64,000 nt of DNA, from assembly GCA_947167105.1 (NCBI GenBank), contig CAMVGU010000001.1:62001-126000 (forward strand), in the 5' to 3' direction. Under the pieces are notes generated by a model. The model did no database searches and was not told the DNA's origin. It worked only from the letters and a program-made list of their open reading frames with translations. The position numbers were made by a program, and so were the translations under genes. The stretch is from an uncultured Selenomonas sp. (GTDB lineage Bacteria > Bacillota > Negativicutes > Selenomonadales > Selenomonadaceae). This document shows positions 1-8,404 of the stretch, piece by piece (the stretch's first letter is position 1; the number at the start of each line of letters is the position of its first letter).

Positions 1-312
1 TATGCGGAGCTGACGAAACGCCGCGTGACTTACGAATATATCCTGATTGACGGACTGAACGACGGAGAGCCCCAGGCGAAAGAGCTTGTAAAGTTGCTGC
101 ATGGACAGTTGGCCAGTGTGAACCTCATCCCTATAAATCCCGTCCGGGAAAGGAATCTGTTGCGTCCAAGCCGTGTACGCATTGAGTCCTTTGAGCATTA
201 TTTGGCAGCACATAAAGTGGTGGTCACTGTACGCCGGGAGATGGGGGCGGATATACAGGCTGCCTGCGGCCAGTTGCGCAACCGGCATTTGGAGCAGGAA
301 ATGCAGAAATAA
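1..312 (+). CDS. rlmN: 23S rRNA (adenine-2503-C2)-methyltransferase, C-terminal part
   Basis: Partial gene: the reading frame is already open at base 1 and ends at a TAA at 310-312. The visible 103 residues match the C-terminal end of the radical-SAM enzyme RlmN, with the typical stretches YEYILIDGLND, NLIPINPV and a late VVTVRREMGADIQAACGQLR segment. In this family the last Cys of the AACGQL motif is the methyl-carrying cysteine of the two-step methyl transfer to A2503 of 23S rRNA (also A37 of some tRNAs). The radical-SAM CxxxCxxC motif would lie upstream of the window. The fhaA gene follows after 45 bases. Identification is by family resemblance and is strong. Confidence 0.93.
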   Translation, partial: YAELTKRRVTYEYILIDGLNDGEPQAKELVKLLHGQLASVNLIPINPVRERNLLRPSRVRIESFEHYLAAHKVVVTVRREMGADIQAACGQLRNRHLEQEMQK

Positions 313-357
313 AGCTCATTGGTACCAGAGGTATGCATTGAAAGGGGGAAGCCCCTT

Positions 358-1095
358 ATGGGACTTAGCAAGTTGGAAAATTTTTTAGGAAACCATATAG
401 AAGGCTTCTTCAATAAGCGCTTTGCGAGTGAACTGGAACCTGCAGAACTGGCTCGTGCCCTGCAAAAAGAGATTGCTCAGCAGGCAGATCAGCTGAAAGA
501 CAGGACTGTATCTAATCTCTATGTTTTCACGCTTGCATCTGAAGACTATAATCGGCTTTGTGCCAAGAGGGTGAAAAAAGAGCTTTATACCGTTGCTGAA
601 AAAGAGGTTATACGGATAGATGCATATATGGACGGTGAGCTCTGGCTGGAGATGCGCCAGTCGGAAGCTTTGAAAACTGGTAATTTTGAACTGAAATCCG
701 GTGAGAAAGCGGAGGAGCGTATCGAGTCTGACGAGCCGGATACGTTGGTGCTGGAGCGTTCATCACTCAGTAACCTGCAGCCTCTGAACTTGCCGATTGA
801 TTACAGGACAGCCTCCCTGACTGTACTGCAGGGGCCGGATGAGGAAGCTTATCTGGAGTTCGGCGAACGCAAGGTTTATATAGGGCGGCGTGACAAGAAT
901 GAGTTTATTCTGACGGATACCCAGGCTTCACGCTTGCATGCGTGGATCGCCTATGAGCGTCATCGCCATGTGCTGTACGATGCCCAGAGCACGAATGGCA
1001 CTTATGTCGGCGGTGAGCGCATTGAGCAACATGTGTTGCAGGATGGCGATGAGATTTCCATCGGCTCCACACTATTGGTTTATGAGGTGATTTGA
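358..1095 (+). CDS. fhaA: FhaA-type protein: DUF3662 domain plus FHA domain
   Basis: A 245-residue protein. I start it at the ATG at 358 because a good SD (AAAGGGGG, 341-348) sits 9 bases upstream; an in-frame TTG at 319 has no such support. The N-terminal ~110 residues (LSKLENFLGNHIEGFFNKRF...) resemble the FhaA N-terminal domain (DUF3662). The last ~90 residues form a forkhead-associated fold, with GRRDKNEF, SRLHAWI and STNGTYVGG as the phosphothreonine-binding loops. FHA proteins dock to phosphorylated threonines. Next to a PP2C phosphatase, an FtsW/RodA protein and a PASTA kinase, it is probably a reader of that kinase's phosphorylation in wall synthesis. fhaB starts 1 base after its stop. 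Confidence 0.88.
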   Translation: MGLSKLENFLGNHIEGFFNKRFASELEPAELARALQKEIAQQADQLKDRTVSNLYVFTLASEDYNRLCAKRVKKELYTVAEKEVIRIDAYMDGELWLEMRQSEALKTGNFELKSGEKAEERIESDEPDTLVLERSSLSNLQPLNLPIDYRTASLTVLQGPDEEAYLEFGERKVYIGRRDKNEFILTDTQASRLHAWIAYERHRHVLYDAQSTNGTYVGGERIEQHVLQDGDEISIGSTLLVYEVI

Positions 1096-1096
1096 T

Positions 1097-1555
1097 TTGC
1101 CAACACTCAATACGGCGTTTTTTTTCAAGGTCCTGCGTGTGCTGCTGGAATACGGCATGCTCATATGGCTCCTGCTGATGATCTCGCGACTGGGCAGACA
1201 GATGTTTTTAGATATGCGTGCAGAGTTTCAGGCCCAGTGCCCCCCGGAGAGACGTCAGGACGAGGCGGTACTGGCAGTTATCGAGGCGGGGGAGCCAGAC
1301 CTTGCGGGTCGCCGTTATGCCTTCAGTGAGCAGATTGCCCTCGGTCGCGGTGAGGACAATGATGTAATCATTCCGGAAAATTTTGTTTCGCACCATCATG
1401 CTGTGATTTTCCGACATGGCAACCAATATGTGCTGGAAGACCTGGGAAGCCGTAATCATACCTACGTGAACGGACAGGTACTGGAAGGCAAGGTCTACAT
1501 GCGCTCAGGTGATTTGATACGCATCGGAATGGTTGAGCTGAAATTCGAGAGGTGA
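1097..1555 (+). CDS. fhaB: FhaB-type membrane-anchored FHA domain protein
   Basis: A 152-residue protein starting at TTG 1097, one base after the fhaA stop. An N-terminal hydrophobic segment (about residues 10-30, VLRVLLEYGMLIWLLLMISRL) should anchor it in the membrane with the FHA domain in the cytoplasm. The FHA signature is clear: LGRGEDNDVIIPENFVSHHHA and then DLGSRNHTYVNG. The family binds phosphothreonine peptides of Ser/Thr-kinase substrates. In actinobacteria the homologous fhaB gene also sits between fhaA and pstP. The stop overlaps the GTG start of the phosphatase gene (GTGA), so the two are probably translationally coupled. Confidence 0.87.
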   Translation: MPTLNTAFFFKVLRVLLEYGMLIWLLLMISRLGRQMFLDMRAEFQAQCPPERRQDEAVLAVIEAGEPDLAGRRYAFSEQIALGRGEDNDVIIPENFVSHHHAVIFRHGNQYVLEDLGSRNHTYVNGQVLEGKVYMRSGDLIRIGMVELKFER

Positions 1556-2274
1556 ATGCTGTGTTTTCCTATCTGGCAACAGACAAGGGACCTGTGCGCC
1601 CGGTCAATGAAGACAGTGCGGCGGTTTTCGAGCCCTGTGTGTACGTTGTGGCAGACGGCATGGGCGGACAGGCGGCCGGCGAGGTCGCCAGCCAGTTGCT
1701 TGTGAAAGTCGTGCGTCAGGAGTTGGAGGGAAAGGCTGCTGTTAGTGAGACGCAGTTGGAGCAGGCAGTGCTTGCCGCTAATGCTGAAATCCTGCATACA
1801 GCCCGTTCCTTTGCTGGTTATCAGGGCATGGGTACGACTGTGACTATGCTGCATGTGAATGAGCAAGCAGCCCTGGCCTCGTGGGCACATGTGGGCGACA
1901 GCCGCTTGTATCTGTGCCGGGATGGTGTGCTGAGCCAGATGACCCAGGATCATACCTATGTGGAAAGCCTGGTCGCTAAAGGCGAACTGACTGAGGCGGA
2001 AGCGCGTGTGCATCCTAAAAAGAATATGCTGCTCAGGGCAGTGGGCGTTGATGAACATTTGCTTATTGACACGGGAAGTTTTGCAATCCGGTCAGGTGAC
2101 GTGCTTCTGCTGGCTACGGATGGTCTGATGAAATCGGTATCAGATGCAGAGATAGCGACGGTACTGACCGGGAATGGCAAGGATGCTGCCAGAATACTGG
2201 TGGACAAGGCATTGGCAGCCGGTGCCCGTGATAACGTGACGGTTGTCGTGGTGGAGGACAGGAATGAGGACTGA
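1552..2274 (+). CDS. PP2C-family Ser/Thr protein phosphatase (PstP/PrpC/Stp type)
   Basis: A 240-residue soluble PP2C phosphatase starting at GTG 1552, overlapping fhaB by 4 bases; a GTG at 1561 is an alternative. Metal-binding motifs of the family are present: RPVNEDS near the N-terminus, VADGMGGQAAGEVAS, GMGTTV, WAHVGDSRLYL, LLATDGLMKSV and the C-terminal DNVTVVVV. It should remove phosphate from threonines modified by the PASTA kinase encoded at 5015-6796. B. subtilis PrpC and mycobacterial PstP do the same job; PstP carries an extra membrane segment that is absent here. Confidence 0.92.
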   Translation: MNAVFSYLATDKGPVRPVNEDSAAVFEPCVYVVADGMGGQAAGEVASQLLVKVVRQELEGKAAVSETQLEQAVLAANAEILHTARSFAGYQGMGTTVTMLHVNEQAALASWAHVGDSRLYLCRDGVLSQMTQDHTYVESLVAKGELTEAEARVHPKKNMLLRAVGVDEHLLIDTGSFAIRSGDVLLLATDGLMKSVSDAEIATVLTGNGKDAARILVDKALAAGARDNVTVVVVEDRNED

Positions 2275-3577
2275 AACAGCAGGTGCAGGCTGGGGCCTGC
2301 TGCTGGCTCCGCTTGGTCTGCTGGTCATGGGGCTCATGGTGCTCTGGCTCAAGGCCCATCCGCAGGGCGTGCAAGCAGGTGCCCAATCTGTATTGCTGGG
2401 AATGGATTATCTGCCGTATATTTTATTGGCTTTTGCTGAACTTATAGCCTTGCAGGCTATGCTCCTGCGCAAGCGTTATGATACTGCGCTGCTGCCGCTG
2501 GTGATGCTGTTGGTCAGCCTTGGTCTCATTGAGATTGCCAGATTGAAGCCGGAGCTCTGTGCAGCGCAGCTGCGCTGGCTATGTATATCCTTGCTGACGG
2601 CGTTTATCGTGTTGCTGTTCTGGGCGCGTATCAAGCAGCTTCTGGCCTATCAATATTTGCTCGGCATCGCCTGCGTTCTGATTTTAGGACTGCCAATGCT
2701 GTTTGGCACGGAAATCGGTGGCAGCCGCAACTGGCTGGTTTTTGGTCCTTTTTCTGTCCAGCCCTCTGAATTTGGCAAAATCCTGCTCCTGTTTTTCCTG
2801 GCTGCGTATTTGTCTGATCATCGGCGTGTCTTGACTTTGCCGGCCCGCAGCATTGGCCCGCTCGTCCTGCCGCCGTTGCGCTTCATTGCGCCGCTCATCT
2901 GTATCTGGGGAGCGGCGGTGCTGATGTTCGTAGTGGAACGGGATCTTGGCTCGGCCCTGCTCTTCTTTGGCATGGCGGTGCTGATGACATACATGGCGAC
3001 TGGCAGCAAGACATATGTATTTCTGGCATTGGCGTTCATCGGTGTTGCGGCTGCATTGAGCTATATGGCCTTTGGTCATGTGCGTGTGCGTTTCGATATC
3101 TGGCTGGACCCGTGGCAGGACCCGAACGGCATGGCTTATCAGGTGGTGCAGTCATTGTTTGCTTTCGGCACGGGCGGCATCTGGGGGACGGGCTTCGGCT
3201 TTGGTCATCCGGGCTTTATTCCGGAAGTCCATACGGACTTCATCTACGCAGCTATTGCAGAGGAGTGGGGGCTGGTTGGTTCCCTGTCTGTGCTGCTCTG
3301 CTATGTGCTGCTTGCCTGGCGCGGCGTCCGGTTGGCTCTTGCCTGCCGGGAGGTGCGGGAAGCATTGCTGGCAGCTGGCGTAGCCTTATTGCTGCTTTTG
3401 CAGGCTTTTATCATTATTGCGGGGGTCACGAAATTCTTGCCGCTGACCGGCATTACCCTGCCCTTCGTTTCTTACGGCGGCAGCTCGATGGTGGCTGGTT
3501 TTATCGAAATCGGCATCCTGCTTTCCCTTTCCCGGCAGCCACAGGCCCGTGCCAAGGAGCGTGATGCACATGCCTGA
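2264..3577 (+). CDS. FtsW/RodA/SpoVE-family peptidoglycan glycosyltransferase
   Basis: A 437-residue multi-pass membrane protein of the SEDS family. I start it at ATG 2264, with SD GGAGG at 2253-2257 and overlapping the phosphatase stop; an upstream GTG (2243) has no SD. Family hallmarks are GGSRNWL, FSVQPSEFGKI, RDLGSALLFFGMAVLM, GGIWGTGFGFG, HTDFIYAAIAEEWG and LPFVSYGGSS. SEDS proteins polymerise lipid II and work with a class B penicillin-binding protein, which here is the next gene, overlapping by 14 bases. Whether it serves elongation (RodA) or division (FtsW) cannot be settled from sequence; the gene order resembles the actinobacterial rodA-pbpA pair. Confidence 0.93.
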   Translation: MRTETAGAGWGLLLAPLGLLVMGLMVLWLKAHPQGVQAGAQSVLLGMDYLPYILLAFAELIALQAMLLRKRYDTALLPLVMLLVSLGLIEIARLKPELCAAQLRWLCISLLTAFIVLLFWARIKQLLAYQYLLGIACVLILGLPMLFGTEIGGSRNWLVFGPFSVQPSEFGKILLLFFLAAYLSDHRRVLTLPARSIGPLVLPPLRFIAPLICIWGAAVLMFVVERDLGSALLFFGMAVLMTYMATGSKTYVFLALAFIGVAAALSYMAFGHVRVRFDIWLDPWQDPNGMAYQVVQSLFAFGTGGIWGTGFGFGHPGFIPEVHTDFIYAAIAEEWGLVGSLSVLLCYVLLAWRGVRLALACREVREALLAAGVALLLLLQAFIIIAGVTKFLPLTGITLPFVSYGGSSMVAGFIEIGILLSLSRQPQARAKERDAHA

Positions 3578-4964
3578 CTGGAAGATAAAGCGGCAGATCC
3601 TGCAGGCGGCAGCATTCCTTTTTGCAGCCAGCGCGGTACTGATGTTCTACGTTGTCTATCTTTCCACGTGGAAGGCTGCGGAACTGGCAGAGCATCCTCT
3701 TAATGCCCGCAGTACGGCAGCACAGGCGGAAATCGTGCGCGGCTCCATACTGGCCTCTGACGGTACGGTGCTGGCTGCGACCAGAAGCGATGGCACACGC
3801 GTATATCCTCTGGGGATGTCAGGGGCATTTGTGACAGGTTATAACGGTGAGCGCATCGGCGGTGCTGGTCTGGAAGGGTACAGGAGCCGCGAACTTCTGG
3901 GCCTGACATCTGACATGTCACGTCTTGGCCCCTTGACGCAGCTCCTTCAGTCCGATAGAGGCAATGATATAGTGACAACTATTGACGTGAACTGCCAGCA
4001 AGCAGCTTATGAGGCAATGGAAGGACGCAGGGGCGCGGCTGTGGTACTGGATGCTGACACGGGGGCGGTGCTGGCCATGGTATCAACGCCATGTTATGAT
4101 CCAAATTCCATAGAGGAGAAATGGGAGGGGTTGCAGAATACAGAAGGCAGTCCTCTGCTTAATAGGGTTGTCCAGGGGCTGTATCCGCCTGGTTCTACCA
4201 TCAAGCCGATGATTGCGGCGACGGCGCTGAGAGATGGTGTGGTCACGGAATCTGATTCATTTACATGCAATGGCGTGTTGGATCTGGGCGGAGGCTATAC
4301 CATACGGGATTATGATGGTGAAGTCCATGGCAAGCTGGACTTGGAGCATGCACTGGCTCATTCCTGTAATGTTGTGTTTGGTGACATCGGACTGAAGCTG
4401 GGGGGAGGGAAGCTGGGTCAGGCCTTTGAGGATTTTGGTTTCGACCAGGAAATTGGCGGTGAAATCAAGATGACACGTTCCCACCTGCCGGATTTTGCAG
4501 AATTGGGCAAGGGTGATTTGGCTCAAACGGCCATCGGCCAGTCCAGCCTCCTGGTGACGCCGATGCATATGGCTCTTTTTGCTTCTGCCTTTGCCCATCA
4601 GGGTGAAATCATGGAGCCATTTCTGGTACAGAAAGTTGTAAGCCCAAGCGGTGCTGTCATAGAGTTCAACCGTCCAGTGAAATGGCGCCAGGTCGTCGCG
4701 CCGGAACTGGCAAATCAGGTAAATGATTTTATGGAGACCGTAGTGCAATCTGGTACCGGTACGGGGGCTGCTGTGAGAGGCGTGCGGGTGACAGGCAAGA
4801 CCGGGACGGCAGAGAATGCTTCCGGGGCTGATCATGCCTGGTTCATTGGCACGGCGGAGCTTTCCGGGCGTACCGTTGCCTTTGCTGTCATTGTAGAGAA
4901 TGGCGGCAGCGGCGGCCGTACGGCCGCACCGATTGCCCGTAAATTGATACAGTCCTTGATGTGA
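3564..4964 (+). CDS. pbpA: Class B penicillin-binding protein, PbpA type (transpeptidase)
   Basis: About 466 residues with one N-terminal signal anchor (LQAAAFLFAASAVLMFYVVYL) and a transpeptidase domain. Active-site motifs are S-T-I-K (in PPGSTIKPM, about residue 211), S-C-N (AHSCNVVF) and K-T-G (VTGKTGTAE). The N-terminal region is short, as in actinobacterial PbpA, with no PASTA domains. Start choice: SD AAGGAG at 3554-3559 lies 4 bases before ATG 3564 and 10 before ATG 3570; either could be used. It would crosslink stem peptides of glycan made by the partner SEDS protein encoded just upstream. The next gene, prkC, follows after 50 bases. Confidence 0.92.
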   Translation: MHMPDWKIKRQILQAAAFLFAASAVLMFYVVYLSTWKAAELAEHPLNARSTAAQAEIVRGSILASDGTVLAATRSDGTRVYPLGMSGAFVTGYNGERIGGAGLEGYRSRELLGLTSDMSRLGPLTQLLQSDRGNDIVTTIDVNCQQAAYEAMEGRRGAAVVLDADTGAVLAMVSTPCYDPNSIEEKWEGLQNTEGSPLLNRVVQGLYPPGSTIKPMIAATALRDGVVTESDSFTCNGVLDLGGGYTIRDYDGEVHGKLDLEHALAHSCNVVFGDIGLKLGGGKLGQAFEDFGFDQEIGGEIKMTRSHLPDFAELGKGDLAQTAIGQSSLLVTPMHMALFASAFAHQGEIMEPFLVQKVVSPSGAVIEFNRPVKWRQVVAPELANQVNDFMETVVQSGTGTGAAVRGVRVTGKTGTAENASGADHAWFIGTAELSGRTVAFAVIVENGGSGGRTAAPIARKLIQSLM

Positions 4965-5014
4965 GGCAATAGCTGCAAGCTTACAGATAGATATTACCAT
5001 TAGGAGGAACCAGT

Positions 5015-6796
5015 ATGTTACAGCAAGTGTTGGATAACCGCTACGAGCTTCAGGAGCTCATTGGCGGTGGCGGCATGGCTGATGTATATCTGGCCAGGGA
5101 CAATTTGTTGGATCGGCCTGTGGCAGTGAAGATACTGCACCAGCAATTCCAGAGCGACACGGAATTCATTGATAAGTTCCACAGGGAGGCCCAGGCTGCT
5201 GCCCGCCTTTCACATCCGAACATCGTGAATATCTACGATGTTGGCGTGGAGGGCACGACTCATTATATCGTGATGGAATATGTTTCCGGCAAGACGCTGA
5301 AGGAACGTATTCGCACGGAAGGGCATCTGCCGACAGCAGAAGCTCTGCAGGTTGCGGAAAACATTGCCAGTGCATTGGCGCATGCACATTCCACGGGACT
5401 TGTGCATTGTGATATCAAACCGCACAATATTCTGATGATGAAAGATGGCACTGCAAAGGTAGCGGATTTTGGCATTGCAAGGGCTGTCACGGAATCCACT
5501 ATGACATATAGCGGTAATGTCGTTGGCTCTGTGCATTATTTTTCGCCGGAGCAGGCCAAGGGCACGATGATTACCCCTAAATCCGATGTCTATTCACTGG
5601 GGGTTGTGCTCTATGAAATGCTGACGGGACAGCTTCCTTTCAATGGCGAGACACCTGTCAGCATCGCTATGCAGCATCTGCAGCAGGAGCCGCGCTCTGT
5701 GCGGGAGCTGGACCCGTCGATACCGCCGGTGGTTGAGGCTATTGTTTTCCGGGCCATGAGCAAGGACCCGGAACTCAGGCCGTCCAGCTCCGAGTTGGTC
5801 ACTGATATCCGCCAGGCAGAGCAGATGCTGGCGGGGGGGACGATGATGTCGTCCCATGATCCCTATGCGACACAGGTCCTGCCGCGTGTAGAGGAAATGC
5901 CGGCACATCAGGTGCAGGCAGCAGGAGCGCCCGTGCGTCGGCTGCCTTCGCAGGAGGAAGAAGAATCCCGTTCCCTGTTTAAGTCGAAGAAATTTGTGTT
6001 TGGCCTGGTGCTGGTACTGGTGATGGGGTTCTGTGTCGGTGCGTTCATGAGCTTTGGCAAGTTCTGGAGCACCGCAGAGGTCACAGTTCCCGATGTCACA
6101 GGCAAGCCGTTGGCCTTGGCCAGGCAGATTCTGGAGGACGGCAAGCTCAGGGTCAATGTGGCTGAGGTTTATGATACGGATGTGCCTATAGGGCAGGTTG
6201 TTTCCCAGGAGCCGGAGGGAGGTGCCAAGGTCAAGGAACAGCGTACTGTAACCATCAAGGTCAGCCGTGGCGGCGAGGCATTGGAAATGCCTGACATCAA
6301 GGGACTGAATCGGGTTGACGCAGAGAAGAAATTGAAGAAGATGGGGCTTGCCATCGGCACTGTCTATGAGAAGTATTCGGACGAGGAAGTGGACACGGTT
6401 ATTGGCCAGGAGACCCGTGCCGGGACGAAGATCAGCAAGGGCACAGCGGTGGATATAACAATCAGCAAGGGCAAACAGACCAGGAAGGTCTCTGTGCCAA
6501 AAGTTCAGGGGGGAGCCTTGGATGCCGCTGAAAGTGCGCTGGCAAGCCGCAAGCTCCATGTGTCGATAGAGTATAAAGCCAGCTCTCAGGCACCAGGCAC
6601 TGTCATCAGCCAGTCACCATCCGCAGGTACGGAGGTAGAGGAAGGCTCAGCAGTCACGCTGGTTATTGCTGAAGAAAGAAAGGACGAAACAGATATTAAG
6701 CATGACAGCGGTCAGAATAAACGGGAAAACCAGTCGGGCACTCCAGGCAGCAGTCAGGAAGTCCCCAAACCAGGTGAAGCTGGCAAGAGCCGATAA
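5015..6796 (+). CDS. prkC: PASTA-domain Ser/Thr protein kinase (PrkC/StkP/PknB family)
   Basis: A 593-residue membrane kinase with SD AGGAGG before ATG 5015. Residues 10-270 form the kinase: glycine loop GGGGMADVY, Lys39 in VAVKIL, HCDIKPHN at 131-138, DFG at 151-153 and the SPEQ end of the activation loop at 177-180. The activation loop holds several Thr/Ser residues. A membrane segment spans about 327-347, followed by three external PASTA repeats (about 354-420, 423-490 and 494-560) that bind muropeptides or lipid II in this family, then a polar tail. The usual HRD arginine is Cys132. It should phosphorylate FHA-read targets and IreB (56785-57036). Confidence 0.95.
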   Translation: MLQQVLDNRYELQELIGGGGMADVYLARDNLLDRPVAVKILHQQFQSDTEFIDKFHREAQAAARLSHPNIVNIYDVGVEGTTHYIVMEYVSGKTLKERIRTEGHLPTAEALQVAENIASALAHAHSTGLVHCDIKPHNILMMKDGTAKVADFGIARAVTESTMTYSGNVVGSVHYFSPEQAKGTMITPKSDVYSLGVVLYEMLTGQLPFNGETPVSIAMQHLQQEPRSVRELDPSIPPVVEAIVFRAMSKDPELRPSSSELVTDIRQAEQMLAGGTMMSSHDPYATQVLPRVEEMPAHQVQAAGAPVRRLPSQEEEESRSLFKSKKFVFGLVLVLVMGFCVGAFMSFGKFWSTAEVTVPDVTGKPLALARQILEDGKLRVNVAEVYDTDVPIGQVVSQEPEGGAKVKEQRTVTIKVSRGGEALEMPDIKGLNRVDAEKKLKKMGLAIGTVYEKYSDEEVDTVIGQETRAGTKISKGTAVDITISKGKQTRKVSVPKVQGGALDAAESALASRKLHVSIEYKASSQAPGTVISQSPSAGTEVEEGSAVTLVIAEERKDETDIKHDSGQNKRENQSGTPGSSQEVPKPGEAGKSR

Positions 6797-6826
6797 TATC
6801 AGATAGCCTTGGAGGGGAGGGGAGCC

Positions 6827-7729
6827 ATGCTGCAAGGCCAAGTCATTAAGGCATATAACAGTTTCTTTTATGTGCAAGTACCAGGCCGACTTGATTTATT
6901 GAGCTGCAAATTGCGGGGCAGGTTCAAGAAGGCACGTCGCAGCCTGGGCGTTGTACCGGGTGATCGCGTGTCCCTGTCCCTGCTAGAGGATGGTACGGGT
7001 GTCATAGAGGAAATTCTGCCGCGGACGCATCTGTTGCTGCGTCCAGCAATCGCGAATCTCACCCAAGTCGTGCTGACATTTGCGGCGGCGCAGCCTGAAC
7101 TGCATCCGTTGCTGCTGAATCGATTCCTGGTGCTGGCAGAGCAGTCCGGCATCGAGAAAATCCTTATCTGCCTGAATAAGCTGGACTTGCGTGCAGATGC
7201 TGGTATGATGCTGGCAGAATATGAGGCCATAGGTTACCCGGTGCTGCGTGTGGCGGCACAAACGGGGGAGGGAATGGCGGTACTGAAATCACATCTGGCA
7301 GGTGAGATTACAGTGTTTGCCGGTCCATCCGGAGTGGGCAAAACTTCATTGCTCAATGCCTTGGGAGAAGGTCTTGCGCTCACGACAGGGCATGTCAGCG
7401 AGAAAATTAAGCGAGGCCGTCATACCACGCGTGTTGCGGAGCTTTTGCCCTACAGCAGGGGGGGCTATATTGTAGATACTCCAGGCTTCAGCGCAGTGGA
7501 GCTTGCAGATGTGGATATCGCGGAGTTGCCCGGTTTTTTCCCGGAGTTCCGTCCTTATCTCAGGGGCTGCCGTTTTACGCCTTGCAGCCATACCCACGAA
7601 CCGCACTGTGCGATCAAAGAGGCTGTGATGGCAGGCTCTATCAGTCGGGAACGCTATGAGTCTTATTTGGCTATCCATACAGAAGTAGAGGCCAGTCAGC
7701 AACTGGCGAAAAAGAAGGAGTACAGGTGA
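6827..7729 (+). CDS. rsgA: Ribosome small-subunit-dependent GTPase A
   Basis: A 300-residue circularly permuted GTPase that helps late 30S subunit maturation. The start is ATG 6827, behind a G-rich SD (GGGGAG); the upstream TTG (6809) is less likely. Order of parts: an N-terminal OB-fold (QGQVIKAYNSFFYV), G4 motif LNKLDL, then the P-loop GPSGVGKTS, then G3 DTPGF, and a C-terminal zinc-binding segment with the CxxxxCxHxxxxxC pattern (CRFTPCSHTHEPHC). The kinase gene and rpe flank it, an order common in Firmicutes (prkC-rsgA-rpe). Confidence 0.95.
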   Translation: MLQGQVIKAYNSFFYVQVPGRLDLLSCKLRGRFKKARRSLGVVPGDRVSLSLLEDGTGVIEEILPRTHLLLRPAIANLTQVVLTFAAAQPELHPLLLNRFLVLAEQSGIEKILICLNKLDLRADAGMMLAEYEAIGYPVLRVAAQTGEGMAVLKSHLAGEITVFAGPSGVGKTSLLNALGEGLALTTGHVSEKIKRGRHTTRVAELLPYSRGGYIVDTPGFSAVELADVDIAELPGFFPEFRPYLRGCRFTPCSHTHEPHCAIKEAVMAGSISRERYESYLAIHTEVEASQQLAKKKEYR

Positions 7730-7730
7730 T

Positions 7731-8390
7731 ATGATTAAGATTGCACCATCAATTCTTTCCGCAGATTTTGCACAGTTGGGTATTGATGTCAGGAAAGTAG
7801 CTGAAGCAGGAGCGGACTACATTCATATTGATGTGATGGATGGTACTTTTGTGCCGCAGATTTCCTTGGGGCAGCCAGTGCTCAAGAGCTTGCGCCAGGC
7901 TTTTCCAAGGGCTGAGGGAACGCCGTTGTTTGATGTGCATCTGATGGTTGAGCATCCGGAAACACAGATTGAATCCATCGCTGCGGCGGGGGCAGATATT
8001 ATCACCTTTCACTATGAGGCGGCTCGCCACCATCATCGCATCATACAGCAGATCAAGGCATCAGGCTGCAAGGCCGGTATTGTGCTGAATCCTGGTACAT
8101 CACTTGCTTGCATCGAGGAGATTCTGCCCTATGTGGATATGGTGCTGCTGATGACTGTTAATCCGGGCTTCGGCGGCCAGAAGTTCATCGAGGGCATGCT
8201 GGAGAAAATCCATCTGTTGCACCATACGATTGAAGACATGGAGTTTGACTGCGAAATCGAGGTCGATGGCGGCATCAATGCTGAGACGAGCAAATTGGTG
8301 CGTCAGGCAGGTGCCAATGTACTGGTCGCGGGCAGTGCCATTTACGGGGCAGAGGATGTGGCCAAGGCCATAAAGGATATCCGTGGGTGA
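7731..8390 (+). CDS. rpe: Ribulose-phosphate 3-epimerase
   Basis: A 219-residue TIM-barrel enzyme that interconverts ribulose-5-phosphate and xylulose-5-phosphate in the pentose phosphate pathway. The typical start KIAPSILSADFAQLG is present, with HIDVMDGTFVPQIS, DVHLMVEHPE, LMTVNPGFGGQKF and EVDGGIN supplying the metal-binding His/Asp residues and the phosphate-binding loop. Length is normal. It begins one base after the rsgA stop, so the two genes are very probably co-transcribed. Confidence 0.96.
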   Translation: MIKIAPSILSADFAQLGIDVRKVAEAGADYIHIDVMDGTFVPQISLGQPVLKSLRQAFPRAEGTPLFDVHLMVEHPETQIESIAAAGADIITFHYEAARHHHRIIQQIKASGCKAGIVLNPGTSLACIEEILPYVDMVLLMTVNPGFGGQKFIEGMLEKIHLLHHTIEDMEFDCEIEVDGGINAETSKLVRQAGANVLVAGSAIYGAEDVAKAIKDIRG

Positions 8391-8404
8391 AGGAGGAGAG
8401 GGAA

